From contig JALHET010000124.1 of the NCBI GenBank assembly GCA_022839525.1, positions 1 to 9,326 on the forward strand: a stretch of DNA of 9,326 bases. The letters are read 5' to 3'. A program made the position numbers and the translations under genes. The notes beneath the pieces were generated by a model that was not told the origin of the DNA, ran no database searches, and was given only the letters and a program-made list of their open reading frames with translations. Shown piece after piece: positions 1 to 6,912 of this stretch. The stretch's first letter is position 1, and each line of letters begins with the position of its first letter. This DNA is from Lentisphaerota bacterium. Lineage in GTDB: Bacteria > Verrucomicrobiota > Kiritimatiellia > RFP12 > UBA1067.

Positions 1-1
1 G

Positions 2-718
2 GCCACGCTGGATCGGTGCGTCGTCGTGGGAAACATGGGGGGCGATGGCGGCGGCATCGGGGGGTGCGGTGCCGACAACTCCATTATCACCGGAAACAGC
101 GCGGATCTCGGGAACGCCAACGTTTACCAGGAAAACTTCTATTCGCATCTCTGCCTGCCGGACGGTTCGCTCACGGGGAACGGCTGCATCTCCGATGCCC
201 CGGCCTTCGTCAACGCGGCCGGCGGCGACTACTCGCTGCAAGGCTCCTCGCCGTGCATCAACGCCGCCGACTACTCACAGTCGCACTACAATCAGGACCT
301 GGCGGGGAACCGCAGGGTCTCCGGCCCCGCCACGGACATGGGATGCTACGAGTACCAGAGCAACAGACCCTACGACGTCTGGGCGAGCAACAACGGGATT
401 TACGGGTTGTCGGAAGAAGCCACGGACGGCGTCGCCAACCTGTTCCGCTTCGCGACGGACACGGCGTCCGGGCCTCTGACGGTTCCGCTTCTGACGCTGG
501 CCAAACCGGCCGGCGGGGACGCCATCGTCTCGCCCGCGGCCTTCACAAACGCGATTCAGGTGTTGCAGATCCTGGCAACCGAGAACCTGACCGACTGGTC
601 CGCTGCCGCGCTCATTCCGATGATCGAGTCGCCCGCCGGCAGCGGCCAGTGGAGGGCGAACGACGGGAAGGACCACCCGCGGCTCTTCTTCCGCCTCCAG
701 GCGCAGGAGTTGCCGTAA
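2..718 (+). CDS. Right-handed parallel beta-helix / choice-of-anchor-Q surface protein, 3' end only
   Basis: The reading frame is open from the first bases and ends at TAA 716-718, so only the last 238 codons are present; the true start lies outside the window. Seen: a Gly/Asn-rich stretch with GNxxxxGGG-like turns and a beta-helix rung (NSIITGNSA), then a block DYSLQGSSPCINAA...DLAGNRR...DMGCYEY. That block is the usual ending of choice-of-anchor-Q / pectate-lyase-like beta-helix repeats. The last ~60 residues contain NLTDWSAA...and end FFRLQAQELP, a tail style common on secreted proteins of Verrucomicrobiota and Kiritimatiellota. Inference: an exported or cell-surface protein, possibly an adhesin or carbohydrate-binding protein, and unrelated to CRISPR function. 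GC is very high (45 of 60 bases in 481-540), unlike the cas3 gene downstream. A strong hairpin terminator follows at once. Substrate cannot be told. Confidence 0.75.
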   Translation, partial: ATLDRCVVVGNMGGDGGGIGGCGADNSIITGNSADLGNANVYQENFYSHLCLPDGSLTGNGCISDAPAFVNAAGGDYSLQGSSPCINAADYSQSHYNQDLAGNRRVSGPATDMGCYEYQSNRPYDVWASNNGIYGLSEEATDGVANLFRFATDTASGPLTVPLLTLAKPAGGDAIVSPAAFTNAIQVLQILATENLTDWSAAALIPMIESPAGSGQWRANDGKDHPRLFFRLQAQELP

Positions 719-732
719 GGGTCTCCCGAGTT

Positions 733-782
733 GAAGCGGTCCGGAGCGTTCACATGTTCCAGACCGCTTCGCCCTTTGTTTC
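733..782 (+). terminator. Hairpin terminator after the beta-helix gene
   Basis: A perfect 9-bp stem pairs GAAGCGGTC (733-741) with GACCGCTTC (762-770). After one C/A mismatch it continues inward with seven more pairs (743-749 with 754-760, two of them G-U) to a 4-nt loop. A pyrimidine/T-rich tail (GCCCTTTGTTT, 771-781) follows. It lies 15 nt after the stop codon at 718, the expected place for intrinsic termination, and would insulate the cas operon from upstream transcription. The T-tract is broken by a G, so efficiency is uncertain. Confidence 0.7.
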
Positions 783-952
783 ACGGCCAGGCCATGGCCG
801 GAAAGAGAGGACGGCGGACAAGTCCAGAAATCCTGTCCCCGGATGGGGAGTGGCTGCTCAGTCGCGCATCCCTTTCGGCGGGGAATCCGCCCGGCGGCTC
901 ATGTCATCGTTACGCATTTCATAAGCGCACAGAAGATTTTCAGACTAATACG
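783..952. other. Intergenic region without a recognisable gene
   Basis: This stretch lies between the terminator and the promoter region of the cas operon. Open frames crossing it are short and show no recognisable domain or good ribosome-binding site. Seen: a palindromic GGCCATGGCC at about 789-798 and the left arm of an inverted repeat at 910-919 (listed separately). The last ~50 bases turn markedly AT-richer than the upstream gene, as expected just before a promoter. Confidence 0.5.
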
Positions 953-980
953 TGAAAGCGCTTGCCAGTTAAATGCGTAA
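910..980. repeat. 10-bp inverted repeat spanning the cas promoter
   Basis: TTACGCATTT at 910-919 is the exact reverse complement of AAATGCGTAA at 971-980. The arms are separated by 51 bp and their centres by 61 bp, close to six helical turns. The right arm lies inside the spacer between the proposed -35 and -10 boxes. Inference: it could be a pair of half-sites for a looping regulator, or chance. The loop is too long for a convincing RNA hairpin. Confidence 0.4.
953..966. promoter_or_regulatory. Candidate LacI-family operator over the -35 box
   Basis: The segment TGAAAGCGCTTGCC contains the perfect 8-bp palindrome AAGCGCTT (956-963). This fits the AANCGNTT core of LacI/GalR-family operators and most of the catabolite-response consensus TGWAANCGNTNWCA. 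It overlaps the proposed -35 box (962-967), the position for repression by blocking polymerase. The match is seen; the regulator and function are inferred, and no LacI-type gene is in the window. Confidence 0.35.
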
Positions 981-990
981 GGTGTATTGT
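962..990 (+). promoter_or_regulatory. Probable sigma-70-type promoter of the cas operon
   Basis: A -35 box TTGCCA (962-967, 5 of 6 to TTGACA) is followed after exactly 17 bp by a -10 box TATTGT (985-990, 4 of 6 to TATAAT). Transcription would start near 997, giving a leader of about 24 nt before the cas3 start at 1021 that includes its Shine-Dalgarno sequence. This placement argues against the in-frame ATG at 973, which would lie within the promoter. Confidence 0.5.
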
Positions 991-1010
991 GCCGACATCC
1001 TGTTAAAGTC

Positions 1011-1016
1011 GGAGAG
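1011..1016 (+). promoter_or_regulatory. Ribosome-binding site deciding the cas3 start
   Basis: GGAGAG lies 4 nt before ATG 1021 (GGAG core with 6-nt spacing). The upstream in-frame ATG at 973 has no such site and lies between the -35 and -10 boxes, so 1021 is chosen as the start. Confidence 0.6.
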
Positions 1017-1020
1017 CCCC

Positions 1021-4000
1021 ATGAATGATTTCGCCAGCATGTTTGAAAAAGCGACCGGGCAGTTGCCTTTCCCTTGGCAATGTGCGCTCTATGAGTGTTT
1101 CATCACCGGAAAAATCCCCAATTCGGTTTCAATCCCCACCGGCTTGGGCAAAACCTCCGTTATAACCATCTGGATGATCGCCCTCGCGACTCACCCGTAT
1201 AAAGTTCCACGGCGCTTGGTCTACGTTGTAAACCGGCGTACCGTTGTCGACCAAACGACAGCGGAAGCTCAGAAACTGGTCGAGGCGCTTAAGGATCCAG
1301 GTCTTGCCGATCTCAACCAGAGTCTACGTAATCTCTGCGCGTTACCCTGCGAATCCCCACTCGCCATCAGCACGCTACGCGGACAGTTTGCCGATAATGG
1401 GGAGTGGCGGCGTGACCCTGCGCGTCCCGCCGTCATCATTGGAACAGTCGATATGATCGGCAGCGGCTTGCTTTTCAGCCGTTATACCTCCGGTTTCAAA
1501 ACACGCCCGCTGTATGCGGGATTCCTCGGGCAAGATGCACTGATCGTCCACGACGAAGCGCACCTCGAACCTGCGTTTCAAACCCTCATTGAGGAAATTC
1601 ACACAGAGCAAAACGGCCTAGACGATCCAGCAAAAGTTCAGCGAGATTTGAAGCCCATCCGCATAATGGCGCTCACCGCAACCACACGTTCCGAAACCAC
1701 ACCGTTTTCGCTTACGGACGATGATCGCACAAATCGAACGGTCACAAAACGCCTCAAAGCCGTCAAACGACTCTCGCTGATTGCTGTTGACGACGAGAAA
1801 CATCTCAAAGACCTGATACCGGAAAAAGCTAAAACGCTCGACGGTTCGATTCTCGTGTTTGTACGTTCAGTCGATAACGCGCTGAAAATCGCCACCGCAC
1901 TCGACAAAGGCGAACACAAGGGCCAAGTAATCAAGCTCACCGGAACAATGCGCGGCAAGGAACGCGATGAACTTGTAAACGACATGCGTTTTCAGCGGTT
2001 TCTTGACCCAGAAAGTCCACCGGACGTATCTCCCGTTTTCCTCGTCTGTACTTCTGCCGGTGAAGTCGGCGTGAACATCTCCGCCGATCACTGCGTCTGC
2101 GATCTTTCCACCTACGAGTCAATGGCACAACGTTTCGGCCGCGTGAACCGGTTTGGCAAAAGAAACGATAGTACCATTACTGTTTTCCATGAAAAGAAAT
2201 TCGACATCGAAAACAAGAAACTCGGAGCGATGGAAAAAGCTCGCGCCGCAACATTAGCACTGCTCAAGCAATTGCCGAAATCCGATGCCACGGATAAGGA
2301 AGATGTCTATAACGCATCTCCTGACGCACTCGAAAAACTCCCTGCTGACGAACGTGCCGCCGCATTCTCACCCTCTCCGACAATCCGCGTTGCCACGCAA
2401 ATTCAGTTCGATGCATGGGCGTTGACCTCTATTCGAGAGCCCATTGCAGCCCGACCGCCCGTCGCCCCTTATCTGCACGGTGAAGCCGAATGGCAACCAC
2501 CTGAAACGCATGTAGCTTGGCGCGATGACCGCGATTTTGATGCCAGAATCGATCCCAATGATTTCATTGAGCGGTTCCCGCTTAAACCTCGTGAGCTCTT
2601 GAGAGACACGACGACTCGGATCGTTGGCACTCTCGAAAAATTAATCAAGGGGAAGGACGACCTGCCAAATGCCTGGTTGATTGACGATTGCGGATCCGTC
2701 TTGCTCTTTCCCTTGTCCAAGTTTGACAAAGAACGTGCTCTGGATGAACTCGCCAATGCCACCCTCATTCTCCCCACGTCACTCGGCGGCTTGCAAGATG
2801 GCCTCTTTACCGGCGATGGCGCAACGCTCGATGTCTCCGAAATCGAGCGTCGCGAAACCGACACCCGTGATGCCACCGCTGACTTCTCGCTCAACCTGAC
2901 GGACGAGAATGACGACGAACCCAAATACCGCCATTGGTTTGCTCCATCCGATCCCCAGGACAAGTTGCCGTTCAACGACGTCAAAGGTGCCGTCAGTCTG
3001 CCCGATCACGCCGTCGACGTCACCGCCAACGTCCGTGCCATCGCCGCAAAACTCGGCCTGCCGTCCGATATTCAGGCGGCCATTGTTGACGCCGCCCAAC
3101 ATCACGACGACGGGAAGGCTCGCGCCCAGTGGCAACGCTCCATCGGCAACCGAAGTTATCCCGAAACTGTACTCGCCAAGTCATCCGGCTGTGCCCTTGC
3201 AATCGCTGAAACCTACCGCCATGAATTCGGCTCGCTCTTCAGGCAAGCAAGCGGTTCACCCGCCACCGACCTAGCAGATCACATCATAGCTGCGCATCAC
3301 GGTCGTGCACGACCACATTTTCCCGTAAAAGAAATTTTCGATCCCGAGCGCTCGCCCTCGGAGTCGCTTGAAGTCGCCAATGCAGTTCCGCAACGATTCG
3401 CAACACTTCAAAACACCTACGGACGCTGGGGCCTTGCCTATCTGGAGAGCATCCTCCGCGCTGCCGATTACGCCGCCAGCGCAGGGATCGTGGCAGACGA
3501 CACGCTTCTGACGCAGACCGCACCAACTTCGCCGATCGTTCTCGCGGCGCGCTCATCATGCGGATCGAATGTTATGAGTCTCGCGCTCAATCCGCTCAAC
3601 CCCGGTCACTACTTTGCCTGCTGCGGTCTCTTCGAACTTGCCTCACGCTTATATCCCGAAGCCACCGCCCACTTCGACGGTAACCGTTTTCTCATCCATG
3701 CGCCAACCACACTCGCTGATCTGTTCGAAACCGTAAGGAATGGGTGCATCACTGCACTAGACCATAGCGATACCAAAACCTCCCCACTTTACATCGCAGA
3801 ACCATTCTGCCTCCGTATTGATTGGTGGAAAACTGCAACACCTTCAACTAAGGCACTCAAAACCTGGGCCGGAAAAATGGAAGTGCTACGTATCGCCCAA
3901 GCTATGCAAAAGGCGATGGATACTTCAAAAGGTAATCGGATACTTTTTGACTTCCATATTGCATTCGAAGTAACGGATCCAACCAAGAAGGTGGAGCCTT

Positions 4001-4344
4001 TCTGCTTTGACGCTAACCGCGGGCCAAACGCGGACGCCCGCGACGTTGGGTTTTCGCTAAACGATCTCGGCCTAGAGACCCTCGCGGCTCCGGCTGTGGA
4101 GTTCCTGTGCCTGATAGGGCTCCAACGTGCAATTCCCCGTCCGGTTGATACTCGGCAGTTCGAGTACTCCCTTTGGGAAGCCCCGATTTCTATCTCTCTT
4201 CTCGCCGCTGCCGTAAACGGAGTGATCCAGACGGGACCCCAGCCCGCCTACCGTTTTGAAAGTTGGTTCAGAACCAGCCAGCGCAGACACAAAGCTTTTC
4301 TAACCGCAAAACCCATCCAACCCCAAACAAAAAGGAATCCGTAA
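1021..4344 (+). CDS. cas3: Type I-G Cas3 helicase-HD nuclease fused to a Csb3 (Cas8-like) domain
   Basis: 1107 residues from ATG 1021. Role: the Cas3 part unwinds and degrades DNA flagged by the crRNA complex. Helicase half: Walker A IPTGLGKT (38-45), DEAH box (178-181), motif III LTAT (218-221), a motif-IV-like VFVRS, motif V-like TSAGEVGVNI, and motif VI QRFGRVNRFG (370-379). The HD nuclease follows the helicase, the order known for type I-U/I-G: H663, HHDDGK (694-699), H733, HH 759-760 and D816, so the metal-binding set looks intact. After a ~30-residue linker, residues ~850-1107 hold LNPLNPGHYFACCGLFELASRLYP, a signature I recognise from Csb3 (GSU0052 family, Cas8-like). In Geobacter-type loci csb3 is a separate gene between cas3 and csb1, exactly where this domain sits; here both are one frame. 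ATG 3574, at the domain start, has no clear ribosome site, so a separate internal product is not supported. Stop is 1 nt before csb1. Parts are GC-poorer than the flanks. Confidence 0.9.
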   Translation: MNDFASMFEKATGQLPFPWQCALYECFITGKIPNSVSIPTGLGKTSVITIWMIALATHPYKVPRRLVYVVNRRTVVDQTTAEAQKLVEALKDPGLADLNQSLRNLCALPCESPLAISTLRGQFADNGEWRRDPARPAVIIGTVDMIGSGLLFSRYTSGFKTRPLYAGFLGQDALIVHDEAHLEPAFQTLIEEIHTEQNGLDDPAKVQRDLKPIRIMALTATTRSETTPFSLTDDDRTNRTVTKRLKAVKRLSLIAVDDEKHLKDLIPEKAKTLDGSILVFVRSVDNALKIATALDKGEHKGQVIKLTGTMRGKERDELVNDMRFQRFLDPESPPDVSPVFLVCTSAGEVGVNISADHCVCDLSTYESMAQRFGRVNRFGKRNDSTITVFHEKKFDIENKKLGAMEKARAATLALLKQLPKSDATDKEDVYNASPDALEKLPADERAAAFSPSPTIRVATQIQFDAWALTSIREPIAARPPVAPYLHGEAEWQPPETHVAWRDDRDFDARIDPNDFIERFPLKPRELLRDTTTRIVGTLEKLIKGKDDLPNAWLIDDCGSVLLFPLSKFDKERALDELANATLILPTSLGGLQDGLFTGDGATLDVSEIERRETDTRDATADFSLNLTDENDDEPKYRHWFAPSDPQDKLPFNDVKGAVSLPDHAVDVTANVRAIAAKLGLPSDIQAAIVDAAQHHDDGKARAQWQRSIGNRSYPETVLAKSSGCALAIAETYRHEFGSLFRQASGSPATDLADHIIAAHHGRARPHFPVKEIFDPERSPSESLEVANAVPQRFATLQNTYGRWGLAYLESILRAADYAASAGIVADDTLLTQTAPTSPIVLAARSSCGSNVMSLALNPLNPGHYFACCGLFELASRLYPEATAHFDGNRFLIHAPTTLADLFETVRNGCITALDHSDTKTSPLYIAEPFCLRIDWWKTATPSTKALKTWAGKMEVLRIAQAMQKAMDTSKGNRILFDFHIAFEVTDPTKKVEPFCFDANRGPNADARDVGFSLNDLGLETLAAPAVEFLCLIGLQRAIPRPVDTRQFEYSLWEAPISISLLAAAVNGVIQTGPQPAYRFESWFRTSQRRHKAFLTAKPIQPQTKRNP

Positions 4345-4345
4345 A

Positions 4346-5413
4346 ATGAGCGACACAAACACTCAATTCGATCACCTCATCAAGGCTGACGGCCCTGCCG
4401 CTTTGGTCATTCGTGAACACCTCATACCCGCCGAGGGGGCGGACGCCGTGTTCTTCCCAGCCACGTATGCCGACATCGGTTACAACATCGACTGGGAAAA
4501 CCAGAGAGACCGAACGGGACGCAACGTCTGCCTTATCGACAGTGTCGGATCGCAAGCCAACCGCATCGAGCCAATGTTCAAGGAGGAGCGGTATTCCGCC
4601 CTCGTGCCACAGATCGTGATCAAGGTCGGCAACAAGGAAGTCAACCTGTTGGATGTCGGCCATCGTGCGGGTGACGCCATCGCACGTTGCTCAGAACTTA
4701 AGGATGACCTGAACGCTGCCTTCCAAGCCATCCTTCAAAACAACAATGCACTGCCGCTTGCAAAAATCGCGCCCACCTCTATCGTCTTCGGGGTGTGGGA
4801 CTCGCGTGACACACAGGCGAAACTTCCGCGTCTCATAGCATCAACAGTAAGAGCCTATGATGTGCGCAAACTCACGCGCTCGGCGACTTACATCGCCCCA
4901 GTTGATTATGTTGGGGAAGGAGTTCTTTCCGCAGATGATGCCGCAAAGGCTGACGGAAACACCAAAAACCCGCTTTCCGCAACAGGATTTGTCAATGCCT
5001 TGGCGACCCAGACGCACGGCGGCGTCATGGCTGACGGCGGCATCCGCCGTGATGCGGTTCTAGCGCTCTCCGCCCTGCGTCTGCTGGCCGCTGATACGCC
5101 TGCGAACACCATCAAATTGCAACGCTACATCCTCGGTCTCGCGCTGGTCGCTTTCACAAAGCTCCCGCTCGCCTATTATCGCCAAGGCACGATCCTCACC
5201 CTTGACCCTGACAATCCACGCGAATTCAAAGCCGTTCACGCAGATGGTCGCCGCACGGATGTAACCGTCACGCATGATGCTGCTCTTGACTTTGCACAAA
5301 AGGCTGCCGAAGAATTTGGCGTTGACTGCAAGAAGTACAGTAAGCCTGTTCTCTTTGGGAAAAGCACGGCTAAAGCGATCATTGATGAGGCGAAGAAAAA
5401 GGGCGATAAATAA
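4346..5413 (+). CDS. csb1: Csb1, Cas7-family backbone subunit of the type I-G complex
   Basis: 355 residues, in the normal size range of the GSU0053/Csb1 family. Role from the family: Cas7-like RRM protein that polymerises along the crRNA spacer to form the complex backbone. Seen: the family's N-terminus, FDHLIKADGPAALVIREHLIP followed by ADAVFFPATYAD (about residues 8-50), and a conserved midsection with FGVWDSR (about 150-156). The C-terminal third has FAQKAAEEFGVD and a Lys-rich end. Start: ATG 4346 with AAAGGA at 4331-4336, 9 nt upstream, and only 1 nt after the cas3 stop. Its stop codon overlaps the csb2 start in TAATG (5411-5415), which implies translational coupling. No frameshift or missing segment is apparent. 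Identification rests on the N-terminal signature and gene order. Confidence 0.88.
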   Translation: MSDTNTQFDHLIKADGPAALVIREHLIPAEGADAVFFPATYADIGYNIDWENQRDRTGRNVCLIDSVGSQANRIEPMFKEERYSALVPQIVIKVGNKEVNLLDVGHRAGDAIARCSELKDDLNAAFQAILQNNNALPLAKIAPTSIVFGVWDSRDTQAKLPRLIASTVRAYDVRKLTRSATYIAPVDYVGEGVLSADDAAKADGNTKNPLSATGFVNALATQTHGGVMADGGIRRDAVLALSALRLLAADTPANTIKLQRYILGLALVAFTKLPLAYYRQGTILTLDPDNPREFKAVHADGRRTDVTVTHDAALDFAQKAAEEFGVDCKKYSKPVLFGKSTAKAIIDEAKKKGDK

Positions 5414-6378
5414 TGGAATACCTCGTTGTCTCCGTACGATTCCTCTTGGATGAGTTCCACGGACGCGACGATCGGGACGAGCCGGAATGGCCGCCTTCGC
5501 CGCTACGCCTCTTCCAAGCTCTGGTCAACGCCTCCGCCCGACAAGACAGGGCGGAGGCCAGTGGTGTCCTCGAATGGCTGGAGCGTCAGCCGACGCCCGT
5601 CATCGTCGCCACGCCGCCTGCGGCCATTCAACCTCGGTACGGAGCATCCTTCTACGTGCCGAACAACGATGGCGACTTGTGGTTTGATAAGGACAACAAA
5701 AACGCCGAGCGTGTCAAAAAAAATGTACGCCCCACGCGCCTGCATGAGGATGCCGTCGTGCATTACCTCTGGCCACTGACCGATACCGACGAATTCGACC
5801 TGTCTGCATGCAAGCGAATCGTCAGCGCAATCTCCGCTTTCGGCTGGGGCATCGACATGGTTGTGGCGGATGCCGCATTGATCTCTCAGAGAGAGGCAGA
5901 AACACTGGCAGGTGAACAGTGGCTTCCTGCGGAAATGGGCGAAGGTGTCCCGCTGCGTGTGCCCATTCGGGGAACACTGGCGGATTTACGTGAGCGGTAC
6001 ACGGCTTTTTGCAATCGCATCAGCCTTGAAAAGGATGCGATCTTCTGTCCCGTTCGTCCGCTTGCGGCATACGCCATCCGTGAGTACCGTAAGTCATCCG
6101 AAATGGCTGAGCCGCCATACGCCGTGTTTGAACTCCGCAAACTCGACAACACTGTTTTCGCATCTTATGACACCGCCCGCAAGGGTTTGCAACTTGGCGG
6201 GATGCTCCGTCATTGCGCAACATGTATCGCGCCGCAGCACTCCCATCGATCGAATTTCGCGGCAAAACCAAAGGGCGAACGATCGGCTCAATCCGCCGTG
6301 TACTGGTCACCGTCTGCGGTGCAATTCCTGCTTCCGAATTCAATGCGATTGTTCGTGCGCTCGAAGGCCAAGAACTGA
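5413..6378 (+). CDS. csb2: Csb2 N-terminal part (Cas5-like half of the Cas5-Cas6 fusion), frame-broken
   Basis: Csb2 (GSU0054 family) fuses a Cas5-like and a Cas6-like domain; it caps the crRNA 5' end and cuts the precursor. Seen: the family N-terminus MEYLVVSVRFLLDEFHGR, then EWPPSPLRLFQALV (about 26-39), VLEWLERQPTPVIVA (about 52-66), and SAFGWGIDMVVADAALI around residue 143. The start overlaps the csb1 stop (TAATG). Family-like sequence runs to GGMLRH (about 262-267, near 6196-6213). The rest of this frame, to the stop at 6378, is unlike Csb2 and is probably out-of-frame read-through. The family-like sequence resumes in the +3 frame, beginning between about 6213 and 6224. A single missing base near 6211-6224 would join the parts into one protein of about 483 residues. 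An A8 run at 5716-5723 is in frame and not the cause. Confidence 0.85.
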   Translation: MEYLVVSVRFLLDEFHGRDDRDEPEWPPSPLRLFQALVNASARQDRAEASGVLEWLERQPTPVIVATPPAAIQPRYGASFYVPNNDGDLWFDKDNKNAERVKKNVRPTRLHEDAVVHYLWPLTDTDEFDLSACKRIVSAISAFGWGIDMVVADAALISQREAETLAGEQWLPAEMGEGVPLRVPIRGTLADLRERYTAFCNRISLEKDAIFCPVRPLAAYAIREYRKSSEMAEPPYAVFELRKLDNTVFASYDTARKGLQLGGMLRHCATCIAPQHSHRSNFAAKPKGERSAQSAVYWSPSAVQFLLPNSMRLFVRSKAKN

Positions 6379-6863
6379 TCGACGAAAAAAGTGGTGCCCC
6401 CGTCGCCTTTTTGTGTAGAGCGTCACCACGCGAAAATGCGATAGCCGACTACTTGTCTGAAGGATGCGCATGGGAATCAGTCACACCCGTTGTGTTGCCA
6501 GGCTATGACGACCCGAGAAAGTTGAGGCGTAAACTCAATGAAGCAATGCTCTCTCCTCAGGAGAAAGCATCGATAGTGGAGAAACTAGAACTGCGCATTG
6601 AAACACTCCTGCGCAAAGCCTTGCTTCAGAGCGGGTTCACGCCAGCAGTGGTCGGGGACACCCGCATCTATTGGCGCGGAAGTGGTTTCCTCCAAGGAAC
6701 TGATCTTGCAATAAATTACACCACGCCGGAGCAGTGCAGACGTTTTCGCCGCCTTCATTGCCGCATAGAGTTCTCGAAACCGGTCAGAGGCCCGATTTGC
6801 ATAGGTAAAGGTCGCTACTTCGGCCTCGGTCTCTTCGCCCCTGTGCCGGAGGCAAGCGGATGA
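6213..6863 (+). CDS. csb2: Csb2 C-terminal part (Cas6-like half), in a different frame from the N-terminal part
   Basis: Up to 216 residues if read from TTG 6213, or 213 from ATG 6222; neither has a convincing ribosome-binding site, so this is most likely the continuation of csb2 after a one-base frameshift. Seen: MYRAAALPSIEFRGKTKGR, continuing the Csb2 theme that begins GGMLRH in the first frame; a helical middle (LRRKLNEAMLSPQEK); and a glycine-rich end, VRGPICIGKGRYFGLGLFAPV. This end resembles the G-rich RNA-binding loop of Cas6/RAMP proteins and the usual Csb2 C-terminus. Role from the family: cutting the repeat RNA to make crRNAs. If the break is real and the two halves are made separately, this would be a stand-alone Cas6-like protein of typical Cas6 size. 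If it is a mutation, crRNA maturation in cis would be lost. A sequencing or assembly error is equally possible. Confidence 0.8.
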   Translation: MRNMYRAAALPSIEFRGKTKGRTIGSIRRVLVTVCGAIPASEFNAIVRALEGQELIDEKSGAPVAFLCRASPRENAIADYLSEGCAWESVTPVVLPGYDDPRKLRRKLNEAMLSPQEKASIVEKLELRIETLLRKALLQSGFTPAVVGDTRIYWRGSGFLQGTDLAINYTTPEQCRRFRRLHCRIEFSKPVRGPICIGKGRYFGLGLFAPVPEASG

Positions 6864-6912
6864 GGCGTCGGCAGGGGTACTGCCCGAACCCGTATTTTGG
6901 AGATGTTTCACG
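6864..6912 (+). promoter_or_regulatory. Junction between interference and adaptation genes, with ribosome-binding site
   Basis: This 49-nt gap is the longest inside the operon. It holds GGAG at 6899-6902, 10 nt before the cas4-cas1 ATG at 6913. I see no terminator hairpin and no clear promoter, so read-through from csb2 is the simplest view. GC content rises downstream of it. Confidence 0.4.

Noticed and set aside
275..784. A minus-strand open frame of 169 codons under the beta-helix gene.
   Set aside because: It is Arg/Gly-rich with no recognisable domain, as expected antisense to a high-GC gene; the + strand frame has clear beta-helix features.
839..850. 12-base match CCGGATGGGGAG between spacer 1 (9128-9139) and the region upstream of the cas promoter, a possible self-target.
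   Set aside because: The match covers only spacer positions 21-32, the end far from the PAM in type I systems, with no seed match; a 12-base hit in 9 kb on both strands is not surprising.
973..1020. A longer cas3 starting at ATG 973.
   Set aside because: That ATG lies between the proposed -35 and -10 boxes and lacks a ribosome-binding site; ATG 1021 has GGAGAG just upstream and begins the family-like sequence.
3574..4344. An independent csb3 gene starting at the internal ATG 3574.
   Set aside because: No ribosome-binding site precedes this ATG and the frame is continuous with cas3; a fusion is the simpler reading.
5716..5723. A8 run in csb2 as a slippage or frameshift site.
   Set aside because: Csb2-like sequence continues in the same frame on both sides of the run, so no shift occurs here.
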